Positions 27,005 to 36,859 are shown, numbered from the stretch's first letter. The stretch: 64,000 bases of DNA from Pseudoalteromonas sp. Scap06 (GCF_013394165.1 NZ_CP041330.1:2410501-2474500); one strand, 5' to 3'. Made by a program: numbers and translations. Notes: a model not told the origin generated them from the sequence alone.

Positions 27005-28338
27005 TATGCTTGTCCTAATAATTGTGCGAGCCCTTGTAGGCCATCATCATAACTAATCACGTCACGCATGCCTTGCTGTAAAAATGCGTTCACTCTTGGC
27101 ATCATGTTTATTGCCTGATCAAGCATTTGGTCACTGCCTTTTTGATAAGCACCCAAGGTGATCATATCTTTGTTCTGTTGATACATAGAATATACTTGTT
27201 TAAGTACCCGAGCTTGCTGCATATGTGGCTCAGAAACCACTTGTGGCATCACTCGAGAAATAGACTTTTCTATATCAATAGCAGGGTAATGACCGCTGTC
27301 GGCTAAATCACGCGATAAAACAATATGCCCATCAAGTATGGCACGTGCGGCATCGGCTATCGGGTCTTGCATGTCATCACCTTCACTCAGTACAGTAAAA
27401 AAGGCAGTAATAGAGCCTTGCCCTTCTCCGCCATTACCAGCACGTTCCACTAATGCGGGTAATTTAGCAAATACTGAAGGCGGATAACCTTTGGTAGCAG
27501 GAGGCTCACCCACAGCAAGTGCTATTTCACGCTGTGCCATGGCATAACGCGTTACCGAGTCAAGCAGTAACAATACGTTTAGCCCTTGATCTCGAAAGTA
27601 TTCTGCAATGGTGACTGCACTCTCACAGCCTTTTAATCGCATTAATGGTGAAGCATCAGCAGGCGCTGCCACAACAACTGAGCGTTTACGTCCTTCAACA
27701 CCCAGTATTTCTTCAATAAATTCTTTTACTTCTCGGCCACGCTCACCAACTAAACCCACTACAATTACATCGGCTTCACTGCCTCGAGTCATCATGCCCA
27801 ATAGTACAGATTTACCCACACCGGAGCCTGCAAATAAGCCCATACGCTGACCTTGGCCTACGGTAATTACTGAGTTAATAGCGCGAACTCCCACATCCAT
27901 GGGTTTACTAATGGGGCGTCTTGCCAGTGGGTTTATTGCGTTTTGAGCGAATTTAAGTGTGTGTTCTGCGTTTATTTTCCCTAGCCCATCTAAAGGTCGC
28001 CCTAAACCGTCGATAACTCGGCCAAGTAAACTCATACCAACAGGTAAACCAGTGTCATTAACTTGAGGAATAACTCGGGCACCAGGAAGTACACCTGAGA
28101 TATGATCATTGGGCATTAAATATAAGGTTTGATCATTAAAACCAACAATCTCGGCATCAACAAAGCCGCTCATGGTTTCAATTTTACATTGGCTGCCTAC
28201 TGGAGCTCGCAGGCCTTTTGCTTCAAGTGTTAAACCAACCACACGGGTTAAAACACCCGCAACCGCAGGGGCTGGGGTTTTAATATGTTGTTGGTATTGA
28301 GATAAGCGTTCGCTTAATGAAGTATCGCTCACAGACAT
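27004..28338 (-). CDS. fliI: Flagellum-specific ATPase FliI
   Basis: Hexameric export ATPase of the F1-beta type, 444 aa. Walker A is AGSGVGKS at 170-177, with [15 protein letters not shown] and Walker [20 protein letters not shown]-terminal helical domain follows. It follows fliH by 17 bases and overlaps fliJ. Confidence 0.97.
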   Translation of the reverse strand: MSVSDTSLSERLSQYQQHIKTPAPAVAGVLTRVVGLTLEAKGLRAPVGSQCKIETMSGFVDAEIVGFNDQTLYLMPNDHISGVLPGARVIPQVNDTGLPVGMSLLGRVIDGLGRPLDGLGKINAEHTLKFAQNAINPLARRPISKPMDVGVRAINSVITVGQGQRMGLFAGSGVGKSVLLGMMTRGSEADVIVVGLVGERGREVKEFIEEILGVEGRKRSVVVAAPADASPLMRLKGCESAVTIAEYFRDQGLNVLLLLDSVTRYAMAQREIALAVGEPPATKGYPPSVFAKLPALVERAGNGGEGQGSITAFFTVLSEGDDMQDPIADAARAILDGHIVLSRDLADSGHYPAIDIEKSISRVMPQVVSEPHMQQARVLKQVYSMYQQNKDMITLGAYQKGSDQMLDQAINMMPRVNAFLQQGMRDVISYDDGLQGLAQLLGQA

Positions 28339-28355
28339 TGCACGCCAATAAAAAG

Positions 28356-29159
28356 TTAGATACCACTATTATGCAAAAAACTATCCAATGTTTCTTTGAC
28401 ACGAGTTTTCAAGGTCATATCTAAAGACGATAGTGTTGTCTTAACTTCACAACCGCCGCGCTCCAATGTAGGCTCTGGAATTAACTGCCAATGATTATCT
28501 TCAATAGCTTGCTCGCCATAACTGGTTTTTATAAGTGTTAGGTCTTCTGGGTGAAGATGAATTTTAACTTTCTGTTGCTCTGCATTCAATGCATCAATGC
28601 TTTTTTTCAAGGTATGTAAGATAATATCAGGCGAAGTTTTTATCTCTTGATAAATGATTGCTTCACTAAGCATAGTTGCTAACTGTACCAACTGCTTTTC
28701 TGCTTGCTCATCCACTTTTTTAAGTGGATCAGATAAACTATCTAACAAGCTGCGTAAGTGAGTTAACTGCTCATCCATCAAAGGTTTAACCTCTTCTTGA
28801 CCTTGGGTTTTACCCAGCTCAACACCTTCTTTGTAACCAGCTTCTTTTCCCTCAGTTACGCCTTTATCAAAACCATCTATATAGCCTTGCTCGTGTCCTT
28901 GCTTAAGACCTTCCTCATACGCATCTTGGCGAATGCGCTCAAGCTCCACCATAGTAAGAGAAGGTAATTCTTGTTCTTCGGGCTCTTCATCTTGCTCTTT
29001 GGCCATTTCTTTATGGTATAGCTCTGCCAATGGCGTACCAAAAGCGGTCGAACGATTGCCAAAACTTCGCTCATCTGGCGCAACATCTGGAATTGGCCAA
29101 TTTTTTAATAGCTCATCAGCTTCATCAGCGTGTAACGGGCGACCTTTTGAGTTACTCAT
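28356..29159 (-). CDS. fliH: Flagellar assembly protein FliH
   Basis: Regulator and stator of the FliI ATPase, 267 aa. An acidic N-terminal part leads into a long series of GxxxG steps (about residues 92-131: [17 protein letters not shown], then [17 protein letters not shown]), the hallmark glycine repeats of FliH. A C-terminal V-ATPase-E-like domain follows ([14 protein letters not shown]). It is 3 bases after fliG. Confidence 0.96.
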   Translation of the reverse strand: MSNSKGRPLHADEADELLKNWPIPDVAPDERSFGNRSTAFGTPLAELYHKEMAKEQDEEPEEQELPSLTMVELERIRQDAYEEGLKQGHEQGYIDGFDKGVTEGKEAGYKEGVELGKTQGQEEVKPLMDEQLTHLRSLLDSLSDPLKKVDEQAEKQLVQLATMLSEAIIYQEIKTSPDIILHTLKKSIDALNAEQQKVKIHLHPEDLTLIKTSYGEQAIEDNHWQLIPEPTLERGGCEVKTTLSSLDMTLKTRVKETLDSFLHNSGI

Positions 29160-29162
29160 AAA

Positions 29163-30203
29163 TTATAAGAACTCCTCACCACCGCCACCACCAAGCATAA
29201 TTTCACCTGAATCTGATAGACGACGAGCTGTTGACAGTATTTCTTTTTGTGCTGCTTCTACTTCACTAATACGCACTGGTGCCATAGCTTCTAAGTCATC
29301 AGCAAGCATTTCTGCTGCACGTTTTGACATGTTACCCAAAATCTTCTCTTTAAGCGCTTCGTCAGTGCCTTTAATGGCTTTCATCAGAACATCTTGAGGC
29401 ACTTCACGTAAAATTGCTTGAATACCTCGATCCTCTACATCCATTAAGTTTTCGAAGACAAACATTAAGTCTTGAATTTGTTGCGACATTTCTTCGTCAT
29501 GCTCACGGATAGAATCCATTAACTGCCCTTCAACATTGGTATCGAGGTAGTTCATAATATCTGCAGCCGCTTTTAAGCCACCCATCTTCGCAGCTTGTGC
29601 ACCCGCTTGACCAGCGAATTGTTTTTCCATAATTTCGTTTAATTCTTGTAAAGCCGCTGGTTGAACTTCTTCTAAATTGGCAATACGCATGGTTAAATCT
29701 AAGCGCACTTTTTCAGGAAATTGCGCTAAAATCTCAGCAGATTGTTCCGGCTCTAAATAAGAAAGCACAATTGTTTGAATTTGTGGATGCTCATTACGAA
29801 TAATATTCGCTACCTGCTTTGAGTCCATCCATTTTAATGAATCAAGCCCTTTGGCGCCTGAGCCCATAACAATTTGGTCTATCAAGCTGGCAGCTTTATC
29901 TTCACCTAATGCAGCAGTAAGTGCTTTTTTGATAAAATCTTCAGACTGAAAACCTATCGTACTAAAGCTTTGAATTTGTTCGATAAACAAGTTGTGCACT
30001 GCGCTGATTTTAGCTTGCGACAAATCATCGATTGCCGCCATGGCCATACCTACCTTTTGCACTTGCTTTGGCTCTAAGTGCTTTAGGATTTGCGCTGCAT
30101 CTTCTTCAGATAAACTTAGCAATAATATCGCCGCTTTATCTACACCATCGAGCTTATCAACATCAAACGCCGGTGGTAGTTGTTTTTGTTCTTGATCAGT
30201 CAT
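29163..30203 (-). CDS. fliG: Flagellar motor switch protein FliG
   Basis: Rotor protein that contacts MotA-type stators, 346 aa. It has the N-terminal FliF-binding domain, a middle domain (EHPQIQTIVLSYLEPEQSAEILAQFPEKVR with the EHPQ motif) and a C-terminal torque helix region (MFVFENLMDVEDRGIQAILREV). It ends with an unusual Gly-rich tail (LGGGGGEEFL). It overlaps fliF by 8 bases. Confidence 0.97.
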   Translation of the reverse strand: MTDQEQKQLPPAFDVDKLDGVDKAAILLLSLSEEDAAQILKHLEPKQVQKVGMAMAAIDDLSQAKISAVHNLFIEQIQSFSTIGFQSEDFIKKALTAALGEDKAASLIDQIVMGSGAKGLDSLKWMDSKQVANIIRNEHPQIQTIVLSYLEPEQSAEILAQFPEKVRLDLTMRIANLEEVQPAALQELNEIMEKQFAGQAGAQAAKMGGLKAAADIMNYLDTNVEGQLMDSIREHDEEMSQQIQDLMFVFENLMDVEDRGIQAILREVPQDVLMKAIKGTDEALKEKILGNMSKRAAEMLADDLEAMAPVRISEVEAAQKEILSTARRLSDSGEIMLGGGGGEEFL

Positions 30204-31911
30204 CTTCTGTTAACCACGCTTTCACTACTTGTGATGATAGTTCTGGTTCATTGGCTACAAGGGCACGAACCGCTTTCAATAAGTCTTCGTCGCCATGTAG
30301 GTCTGGTAACTGTAGTGTACCATCGCTTGAGAAGCCAACTGAAGCAGAATCAAAGTCATTATTTAGCATATCTAATGTGCTGTCACCAAGGTCAACACCT
30401 GAACTAAGAGAGTCTTCATCATATTCTTCAAGTGTATTATCTGGGTAAATTAATCGCTTAAGCATAGGCTTAACTACAGCTAAAATCAGTACAATAATAA
30501 CCAGCGCACCCAATACTAAGCGCATCATTTTCATAAACCAGTCTTGTTCCCATAAAGGCAATTCGAAATCAAGCGCTGAGTCTTCACGAACAAATGGCAC
30601 GGTCACTACTTCAAGTGCATCGCCACGTTGCATATCAAAGCCTACGCCACCTTGTAACAAGCGACGAATATTTGACAAAGCTTCTACCGAGCGTGGTGTC
30701 ATGGTTGTTTCACCGTTTTCATCTACCGTGGGTAAGTAATCGACCGCTACAGACACACTAATTCTGCGGATCACACCCGTTTGCTGACGTTTATGAGAAA
30801 TAGTGGTATCAAGTTCATAGTTACGGGTAGCTTCTTTGTGAGTACGACTTGGTGAGGTTGCAGTGCCTGCACCGCCAGCCATTGCATCTTCAGGTATCGT
30901 TGAGTTAACAGGAGGCTGATTAGTAAGTGCACCAGGAATACCTACCGCTAAACCACCGATATTATTTTCTTCGAAAGTGGTTTCACTTCTTACTGCCGGT
31001 AAATCTGGGTTGTAACGTTTTTGTGTTTCTTCTACTGCACTAAAGTCCATGCTTAAATCTACTTGGGCGGTGTAATTACCCAAACCAACGACGGGAATTA
31101 AAATGCTGTCAATTTTTTCTAGGTATTCTTGCTCACGTTTACGCTCTAGGTCGTATTCTTTACGAGAGCGTGCAGCCAAAGAGGTTTGCGAACCTGAATT
31201 TAGTAAGCGACCGTTTTGATCGGTCACCGTTACGCGAGAAGGCTCAAGGCCTTGCACCGCTGAAGCAATCATATCAACTACTGAGTCAACTTCTTCGCTA
31301 TCTAATGAGCGACCACGCTTAAGCGTTAGTACTACTGTTGCTGAGGGTTTTTTCTCTCGACGAGCAAATACATTTTCTTTTGGAATAGCTAATAGTACTT
31401 TGGCGCGAGTAACGTTGTTTAGCTCTTCAATAGTACGGGCAAGCTGTTGCTCGCGACCATGTTTAAGGCGCTCACGTTCTAAACGTTGGCTTACTCCAAA
31501 CCCCATGTCTTGCATAATAATATCGCTACCTGATGTTGGCCCTTGATCTAAACCTTCACGTGTCATCAGTAACTTAATATTTTGATACTCAGTTTCATCA
31601 ACCGACACCACATTACCATCAAGTTCATAGTCAATTTTTTGCGCATCTAAAAAGTCGAGTGTTTCAATTAACTCTTGAGTTTGCATTTTACCTAATGGGC
31701 GCATATCTGGCTGACGAGCCCAGATAATCACGAAGATAGCAATAGCCAAACAAATGGCCAATGCAACAATCAGGGTAATTTGACGTAAAACATCAACACC
31801 ACCTAGGGCGCTGAAATAGCCCGATTTTTGCTCTTGTTGATCTTCAGTTTCACTTTGCTCCATCATGCCATCAGCAAGTGCCAGATCTGTTGATTGATTA
31901 GATTGCGCCAC
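30196..31911 (-). CDS. fliF: Flagellar MS-ring protein FliF
   Basis: Forms the membrane MS ring, 571 aa. It has a first membrane helix at about 44-65, periplasmic ring-building domains (TREGLDQGPTSGSDIIMQDMGFGVSQRLERERLKHGREQQLARTIEEL), and a second helix at about 458-478. The acidic cytoplasmic C-terminus (LVANEPELSSQVVKAWL) binds FliG. The start codon is GTG at 31911 with GGAG seven bases upstream. It follows fliE by 20 bases. Confidence 0.97.
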   Translation of the reverse strand: MAQSNQSTDLALADGMMEQSETEDQQEQKSGYFSALGGVDVLRQITLIVALAICLAIAIFVIIWARQPDMRPLGKMQTQELIETLDFLDAQKIDYELDGNVVSVDETEYQNIKLLMTREGLDQGPTSGSDIIMQDMGFGVSQRLERERLKHGREQQLARTIEELNNVTRAKVLLAIPKENVFARREKKPSATVVLTLKRGRSLDSEEVDSVVDMIASAVQGLEPSRVTVTDQNGRLLNSGSQTSLAARSRKEYDLERKREQEYLEKIDSILIPVVGLGNYTAQVDLSMDFSAVEETQKRYNPDLPAVRSETTFEENNIGGLAVGIPGALTNQPPVNSTIPEDAMAGGAGTATSPSRTHKEATRNYELDTTISHKRQQTGVIRRISVSVAVDYLPTVDENGETTMTPRSVEALSNIRRLLQGGVGFDMQRGDALEVVTVPFVREDSALDFELPLWEQDWFMKMMRLVLGALVIIVLILAVVKPMLKRLIYPDNTLEEYDEDSLSSGVDLGDSTLDMLNNDFDSASVGFSSDGTLQLPDLHGDEDLLKAVRALVANEPELSSQVVKAWLTEDD

Positions 31912-31931
31912 AATAATTCTCCACTACCTAG

Positions 31932-32264
31932 TTAAACAGGCATGTTCATAATTTCTTTGTAAGATTCAACAAGCTTATTACGAACCTGTACCGTAGCTTC
32001 AAATGCCACAGAAGACTTTTGCGAGGCAATCATCGCCTCAGCAAGCGATACGCTTCTGTCGCCCATCTCAACTGCTTTTCTTTTTTGTCCTGTGTCTTGC
32101 TGAAGCTCATGCACTGTATTAAGTGCATTACTCAACATATCACCAAATTGTGCTGTAGACGTTGATTGCACTTGCGTTGGCAAGTTATTAACTTGGTTAC
32201 TACGCGTGGCTTCTGAAGCCATAGATTGCATTTCTTGAAATAAAGCACTGTTTTGAATTTTCAT
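31932..32264 (-). CDS. fliE: Flagellar hook-basal body protein FliE
   Basis: Rod-MS ring adaptor and the first secreted flagellar protein, 110 aa. The conserved C-terminal half is SLAEAMIASQKSSVAFEATVQVRNKLVESYKEIMNMPV. It is the first gene of the fliE-F-G-H-I-J set, with a sigma-54 site 42 bases upstream. Confidence 0.96.
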   Translation of the reverse strand: MKIQNSALFQEMQSMASEATRSNQVNNLPTQVQSTSTAQFGDMLSNALNTVHELQQDTGQKRKAVEMGDRSVSLAEAMIASQKSSVAFEATVQVRNKLVESYKEIMNMPV

Positions 32265-32304
32265 AATTGTCTCTGATAATGCAGTAAACTCTTAAAGAGA
32301 ATAA

Positions 32305-32320
32305 AGCACAAAACATGCCA
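32305..32320 (-). promoter_or_regulatory. Sigma-54 promoter of fliE operon
   Basis: The minus strand reads TTGGCATGTTTTGTGCTTT. GG lies at -24 (32319-32318) in TGGCA, ten bases follow, then GC at -12 (32307-32306). Transcription should begin near 32295, about 30 bases before fliE. FlrC, encoded just upstream, is the expected activator by comparison with Vibrio class III flagellar promoters. Confidence 0.72.
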
Positions 32321-32380
32321 AAAATAAAATTCAACTAGAACAATGGTTTACTATGTTTATTTGCGTAGTCAGAGTTTTGA

Positions 32381-32414
32381 CAGCCCTAAAATCAGTTACT
32401 TAGTTTTAGAGCTG
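32381..32414 (-). terminator. Possible terminator of flrBC
   Basis: Inverted repeat CAGCCCTAAAA / TTTTAGAGCTG with one mismatch (10 of 11 pairs) and a 12-base loop, just after the flrC stop. The run of T expected after it on the minus strand is weak (TCAAAACTCT), so termination may be partial. It separates flrBC from the fliE promoter. Confidence 0.4.
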
Positions 32415-32420
32415 TTGAGG

Positions 32421-33845
32421 TTATGCAGGGAGGGAAATACCTAAATCGCGCATTTGCGCTAATTTGTAACGCAAAGTACGTGGACTTATACCTAAGGTTT
32501 CGGCTACTTCTTTACGTTTCCCTTGGCAACGCGCCAAGGTTTCTAGAATTATGCGATGCTCTTTATCTTTAAGCTCATCTTTATAACTCCCCGTGTCTAA
32601 GGCGAGCAAATCATTTTTTTGCTCATCTTCGGGCATTGTTTTTTCATCATAATAAGCGTTACTGAGACTATTGTTTATAGGCTCAGGCACTGACGTTGTT
32701 TCAACCACAAACTGAGTTGGGGTTAAATTTTCGATAAAAATTGCATGCTCATCAATAGTACTGCCACTGCGTAAAATTAAAGCACGTTGAATAACGTTAT
32801 CCAGCTCTCGAACGTTACCCGGCCAGCTATGGCTAAGTAGCTTTTGTTCAGCGCTTGTATCTAGATACGCCATTGGCTCTTTGCTTTTACTTAAGTGACG
32901 TTCAATTAAATGCTTAGCCAGTACAATAATGTCGCCAGGACGCTCACACAGAGGTCGCCACAGTAAAGGAAACACATTGAGTCGATAATATAAATCTTCG
33001 CGGAACTGATTTTCAGCAACGGCCTCTTTTAATTCGCGGTTACTGGTTGCAAGCACACGTACATCTAGCGAAATAGTTTTCCGACCGCCTAAACGCTCAA
33101 CTTCGCGTTCTTGTAATACCCGCAGTAGTTTAGCTTGTAAGCCTAAATCCATTTCGGTGATTTCATCAAGTAAGATAGTCCCACCCTGTGCTTGTTCAAA
33201 CTTACCCGGGCAGGCCTGAATCGCACCAGTAAACGCGCCTTTTTCGTAGCCAAACAAAGTAGCTTCAAGCATGTTTTCAGGAATAGCAGCACAGTTAATT
33301 GCTACAAATGGTTCATTGCAGCGTTTTGACTTGTCATGAATATACCGTGCCAGCACTTCTTTACCTGAGCCACTTGGCCCAAGTACCATTACACTGGCAT
33401 CTGAACGAGCAACTTTACCTGCAAGTTCAAGTAATTGAATACTACTAGGGTCGGCAACGATAGGACCGTCTGTTTCTTTTTCCTTTTCAGGTAAGTAACG
33501 GCTCACCATGTTCAATAGCACTTCTGGTGCAAATGGCTTAGCCATATAATCAATCGCGCCTAGGCGCATGGCTTCAACCGCATCATCAATAGTGGCATAG
33601 GCCGTCATCATTAAAACGGGTAAATCAGGGTGATTTAATTTAATACTGCGTAATAAATCTAAGCCACTCATTTCGCCCATTTGTACATCACTGACCACCA
33701 GTGAAAATACATCTTTTTTTAATAACAACATGGCTTGCTCTGCACTACTGGCTGCCGTGCAAGCGATGCCCGACATTTCTAGAGTATCAATTAATGCTTC
33801 ACGAAGTCCGGCGTCGTCTTCTACAACTAAAATAGTGTTACTCAT
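32421..33845 (-). CDS. flrC: Sigma-54 response regulator FlrC (FleR)
   Basis: Activator of mid-to-late flagellar genes, 474 aa. The receiver domain has phospho-acceptor D53 (VVSDVQMGEMSG). The AAA+ domain has Walker A GPSGSGKE at 156-163, the sigma-54 contact loop GAFTGA and Walker B GGTILLDE. A C-terminal Fis-type helix-turn-helix (RKEVAETLGISPRTLRYKL) ends the protein. It overlaps flrB by 8 bases, so kinase and regulator are coupled. Confidence 0.96.
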   Translation of the reverse strand: MSNTILVVEDDAGLREALIDTLEMSGIACTAASSAEQAMLLLKKDVFSLVVSDVQMGEMSGLDLLRSIKLNHPDLPVLMMTAYATIDDAVEAMRLGAIDYMAKPFAPEVLLNMVSRYLPEKEKETDGPIVADPSSIQLLELAGKVARSDASVMVLGPSGSGKEVLARYIHDKSKRCNEPFVAINCAAIPENMLEATLFGYEKGAFTGAIQACPGKFEQAQGGTILLDEITEMDLGLQAKLLRVLQEREVERLGGRKTISLDVRVLATSNRELKEAVAENQFREDLYYRLNVFPLLWRPLCERPGDIIVLAKHLIERHLSKSKEPMAYLDTSAEQKLLSHSWPGNVRELDNVIQRALILRSGSTIDEHAIFIENLTPTQFVVETTSVPEPINNSLSNAYYDEKTMPEDEQKNDLLALDTGSYKDELKDKEHRIILETLARCQGKRKEVAETLGISPRTLRYKLAQMRDLGISLPA

Positions 33846-34953
33846 GTGACTCCCCTAATTTAGATGTGACACTAATAGGCAGCAACATACTAAAAATTGC
33901 TCCCCCGTGTGGGTTGTTGTTTGCCTCCACCCTTCCCTGATGCGCACTGGCTACCGAACTAACAACGGCAAGCCCTAAGCCTGTACCTTGGCTTTTAGTG
34001 GTATAAAAAGGTTCAAATATTTTCTCGCTCTGGACTAAGTCAATGCCTGGACCATTGTCACTCACGCTAATGCGTACAAAGTCAGAGTCTTGTTTGTCAC
34101 GCTGGGCGCTAAGGTAAACCTGCGCGCCACTGCCAATAACTTGAATACTGTTGTGAATTAGGTTTTGAATAGCGCTTGCTAATGCGGTTTTATTACCCAT
34201 GATTTCTATATCGGGTTCAGGTAAGCTCACATTTAATTCGCTATCATTGAGCGCTACCATGGCATCGGCACCAGCTTTTACTTCACTGAGTAACTGTTGC
34301 ATCGACACTTGCTCAACTACCTGTTGATCACCACTTTTAGCAAATAGCAGCATGTCGTTTACTTGGGTTTCTAAATCTTTCAAGCGAGACATTAATTTTG
34401 TGTGAAAACTGCCGCGTGATGCTTCCGGTAAGCGCTTTGAGCCTAAGTTGGCAGCATACAACATCGCTGCTGATAACGGTGTGCGTACTTGATGGGCCAA
34501 AGATGCCACCATTTTACCTAACGCACTTAAACGCTGCATATGCGCGACTCGTTTTTGTAAGCGTCGGGTTTCAGTCAAATCGGTCATTAATATAAGTTGC
34601 CCAGGCTCTGGCGCAAGTGCGGTAATATCGAGTTTTATTAAGCGTCCATCTTTTAACGACACTTCATGACCATCATCTTGATGAGGACGAAATGAGCGCT
34701 GAATAACACTAAACCACTTCTCACCTTCTAGTGGTTCACCGAGCATATCGATAGCAATTTGATTCGCTTTAGCGATCATTCCTTTACCATCGAGTACAAT
34801 CACGCCCGCAGGCATAGTATCAACTAAATGAGAAAGCCAACTTGCCTGTTGACGCAAATCACTCAACTCACCAACATACTCCTCTTGCAGTAAACATGGG
34901 TTATACTGGTTAGCAGAAATAAACTGGGGTTTTAGCACACTTGCAAGGGCCAT
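33838..34953 (-). CDS. flrB: Flagellar sensor histidine kinase FlrB (FleS)
   Basis: Soluble kinase partner of FlrC with no membrane helix. It has an N-terminal PAS domain (about 40-125), a HisKA domain with phosphorylated H154 (LAHQVRTPL) and an ATPase domain (NLIHNSIQ, DNGPGID, FYTTKSQGTGLGL). The frame opens at a TTG at 34959. The ATG at 34953 is preferred because GAGAG lies six bases before it. A sigma-54 promoter is seen about 40 bases upstream. Confidence 0.95.
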   Translation of the reverse strand: MALASVLKPQFISANQYNPCLLQEEYVGELSDLRQQASWLSHLVDTMPAGVIVLDGKGMIAKANQIAIDMLGEPLEGEKWFSVIQRSFRPHQDDGHEVSLKDGRLIKLDITALAPEPGQLILMTDLTETRRLQKRVAHMQRLSALGKMVASLAHQVRTPLSAAMLYAANLGSKRLPEASRGSFHTKLMSRLKDLETQVNDMLLFAKSGDQQVVEQVSMQQLLSEVKAGADAMVALNDSELNVSLPEPDIEIMGNKTALASAIQNLIHNSIQVIGSGAQVYLSAQRDKQDSDFVRISVSDNGPGIDLVQSEKIFEPFYTTKSQGTGLGLAVVSSVASAHQGRVEANNNPHGGAIFSMLLPISVTSKLGESHE

Positions 34954-34990
34954 AATCAACTCTCTAAAATAATGTAGATACAGTAGCTAA

Positions 34991-35007
34991 TGCATAATGT
35001 GTACCAA
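34991..35007 (-). promoter_or_regulatory. Sigma-54 promoter of flrBC
   Basis: The minus strand reads TTGGTACACATTATGCATT. GG lies at -24 (35005-35004), ten bases follow, then GC at -12 (34993-34992). The match is TGGTAC-N5-ATGCA against TGGCAC-N5-TTGCA. The predicted start of transcription near 34981 lies about 28 bases before the flrB ATG. Control by FlrA with sigma-54 is expected from Vibrio and Pseudomonas. Confidence 0.72.
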
Positions 35008-35082
35008 AATTATTTTACAGTAAATTCAATAGATTAAACCGTAAAAACACGTGCCGTAAAAATGACGCGCAAAGGAAAATGT

Positions 35083-35673
35083 ATGAATAAAGAGACTCAG
35101 TGCCGCTGCCCATGGTTAGATACAACAAAACCTGACTATGTGGAATATCATGATCATGAATGGGGCGTCCCAGTGTATGAGGATCAACTACTTTTTGAGT
35201 TTTTAACATTAGAATCGGCACAAGCAGGACTTAGCTGGTATACAATATTAAAAAAGCGTGAGAATTATAAAAATGCCTTCGCCAACTTTGATGTACACAA
35301 AGTAGCGGCCTTTACTGAACACGATATAGAAAAATTAATGCAAAATGCGGGCATAGTTCGCAACCGCTTAAAAATTGTCGCAACAATTAATAACGCGAAA
35401 TGCTTTATTGCAATTCAAGAAGAATTTGGCAGTTTTAGTGATTATCAATGGCGGTTTGTTGGTAATAAACCTCAGGTAAACGATCTAGAAACACTGGCCG
35501 ACTACCCTGCAGTTACTGAGGCATCGACGTTATTTGCGAAGGATTTAAAAAAGCGTGGCTTTAAATTTTTAGGCCCAACCACAGTGTATGCTTACATGCA
35601 GGCCTGTGGAATGGTTAACGATCATAGTAATGATTGCTTTAGGAAGGAAGAAGATATCGCGCAGTACTCATAG
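35083..35673 (+). CDS. tag: DNA-3-methyladenine glycosylase I
   Basis: Base-excision repair enzyme removing 3-methyladenine. It matches E. coli Tag along its length: CPW near the start, YHDHEWGVP, LTLESAQAGLSWYTILKKRENY, and the zinc ligands Cys and His near the start with the C-terminal pair in ACGMVNDHSNDC. The frame opens at an ATG at 35062. The ATG at 35083 is preferred because AAAGGA lies six bases before it (196 aa). It has no link to flagella and sits divergently beside flrB. Confidence 0.95.
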   Translation: MNKETQCRCPWLDTTKPDYVEYHDHEWGVPVYEDQLLFEFLTLESAQAGLSWYTILKKRENYKNAFANFDVHKVAAFTEHDIEKLMQNAGIVRNRLKIVATINNAKCFIAIQEEFGSFSDYQWRFVGNKPQVNDLETLADYPAVTEASTLFAKDLKKRGFKFLGPTTVYAYMQACGMVNDHSNDCFRKEEDIAQYS

Positions 35674-35834
35674 GTTAGTAATTAAAATAGATTTAGTTAG
35701 CCTGAACGATGCCAATTAAGTCTAGTTAAAAGCGTTACATTGTGCTGTTTTCATACTTTTTATTGATTCATTTCATAATTAATCTAACACTTATATTCTT
35801 AAATGTTCGAAAAAACTCCATTATCTTTAAAAAA

Positions 35835-36611
35835 TTAAATGTGTTTATCTGTTAAAAACCAAGGGTCTTTCTCATATAACTCTGAGAATGCCTTGTTCAT
35901 ATCTTCGACAGAAATACAGCCAATTCCACCTCGACCTACCTTAGCCCTTTTATAAATACCTTTATCACTGGCATAACGGTTAAAGCGCTCGAAACTCGCC
36001 TGAGACCCCTCTATGTTTAAATCTCGAACCCATAAGGTTGATTTGCATGGAATATAGCATTTGCCATCAAACTTTTTACCATAAAATGTTTTGTCAAACC
36101 TATAAGATACATTATGTACTCTTTCAAAAAAATGTAATAACGTACTGCCTGCATCAAAGTTAATGTTAAGCACCTTAGCCTTTAATTGAACGAGTCGTGA
36201 AAAAGCGCTTCCCTCATCATAGGCATTTTCAGATACTTTATTTGTTAAGAAACTAGCATACTTTCCAATAGCAGAAACAGATACAGAAGGGTCATTGCTT
36301 CGCACTGACAATGGATTAGTCCTAATATATTCTGAGAACATACCACAGTCAGACGCTGTATCATTGACATTAAAATTCTCTCCTTTACCAAATGAATAAG
36401 TAAAGGTAGGTACCACTAAGGTACCTTGGCTTCCTAGTAAATTTAAAAAAGTACTAAGTATTAACTCTAAGGATTGCTGCTTGGAAGTAACTCCTTCCGG
36501 GTAACCTAGGTAACCAACATTACTATGACAAAAAACAGTATCACCTTTACAAATCCCTACAGATTGTAAAGCCAACTCAAAATCAGTCCTACTATAATGA
36601 TAGTTTTGCAA
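35835..36611 (-). CDS. AAC(3)-family N-acyltransferase
   Basis: A 258-residue protein of the aminoglycoside 3-N-acetyltransferase fold (Antibiotic_NAT). Seen: GDTVFCHSNVGYLG, GTLVVPTFTYSF, RSNDPSVSVSAIGKYA, and the catalytic-type segment DAGSTLLHFFERVH with H160 and E163. Many members are not resistance enzymes; they acylate amino sugars or amines in biosynthetic clusters. Here the neighbour one base upstream is an acyl carrier protein, so an ACP-borne acyl group transferred to an amino sugar is likely (inference). The start is TTG at 36611 with AGGTG seven bases upstream. It is the last gene of the six-gene operon. Confidence 0.82.
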   Translation of the reverse strand: MQNYHYSRTDFELALQSVGICKGDTVFCHSNVGYLGYPEGVTSKQQSLELILSTFLNLLGSQGTLVVPTFTYSFGKGENFNVNDTASDCGMFSEYIRTNPLSVRSNDPSVSVSAIGKYASFLTNKVSENAYDEGSAFSRLVQLKAKVLNINFDAGSTLLHFFERVHNVSYRFDKTFYGKKFDGKCYIPCKSTLWVRDLNIEGSQASFERFNRYASDKGIYKRAKVGRGGIGCISVEDMNKAFSELYEKDPWFLTDKHI

Positions 36612-36612
36612 T

Positions 36613-36849
36613 TCATTGCACCTGTAAATCGTTTAAAATATCAACCAACCCATCAATTGAAGAGAACCTTCTATCTTCAAAATGTATCTCATTAAGCACT
36701 ACATTGAAGCTTGATTCACAGAACTCTATTAACATCAGCACGTCAAATGAATCAATATAACCGGATTCAAAATAATTTAACGTTGTATCAATATTTTCCA
36801 TCTGGCTTTTGGAAACAAACCACTGCACTAGCTTTTCTTTTACTAGCAT
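36613..36849 (-). CDS. Acyl carrier protein
   Basis: A 78-residue carrier protein with the phosphopantetheine attachment Ser in FESGYIDSFDVLMLIEF (S34). The frame opens at 36900 inside the cyclase gene. The ATG at 36849 gives a normal ACP length and lies ten bases after the cyclase stop with AAGAG ahead of it, so I take it as the start. It is not the housekeeping AcpP, which has a DSLD motif. It probably carries the product of the AMP-ligase encoded three genes upstream. Confidence 0.86.
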   Translation of the reverse strand: MLVKEKLVQWFVSKSQMENIDTTLNYFESGYIDSFDVLMLIEFCESSFNVVLNEIHFEDRRFSSIDGLVDILNDLQVQ

Positions 36850-36859
36850 TTCATTACTC

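Noticed and set aside
35062..35082. Longer N-terminus of tag from the ATG at 35062
   Set aside because: AAAGGA is correctly spaced only to the ATG at 35083, and the extra residues are not found in Tag proteins.
35835..36611. Aminoglycoside resistance gene
   Set aside because: It has the AAC(3) fold, but it sits in a biosynthetic operon with an ACP and no resistance or mobile context, so resistance was not called.
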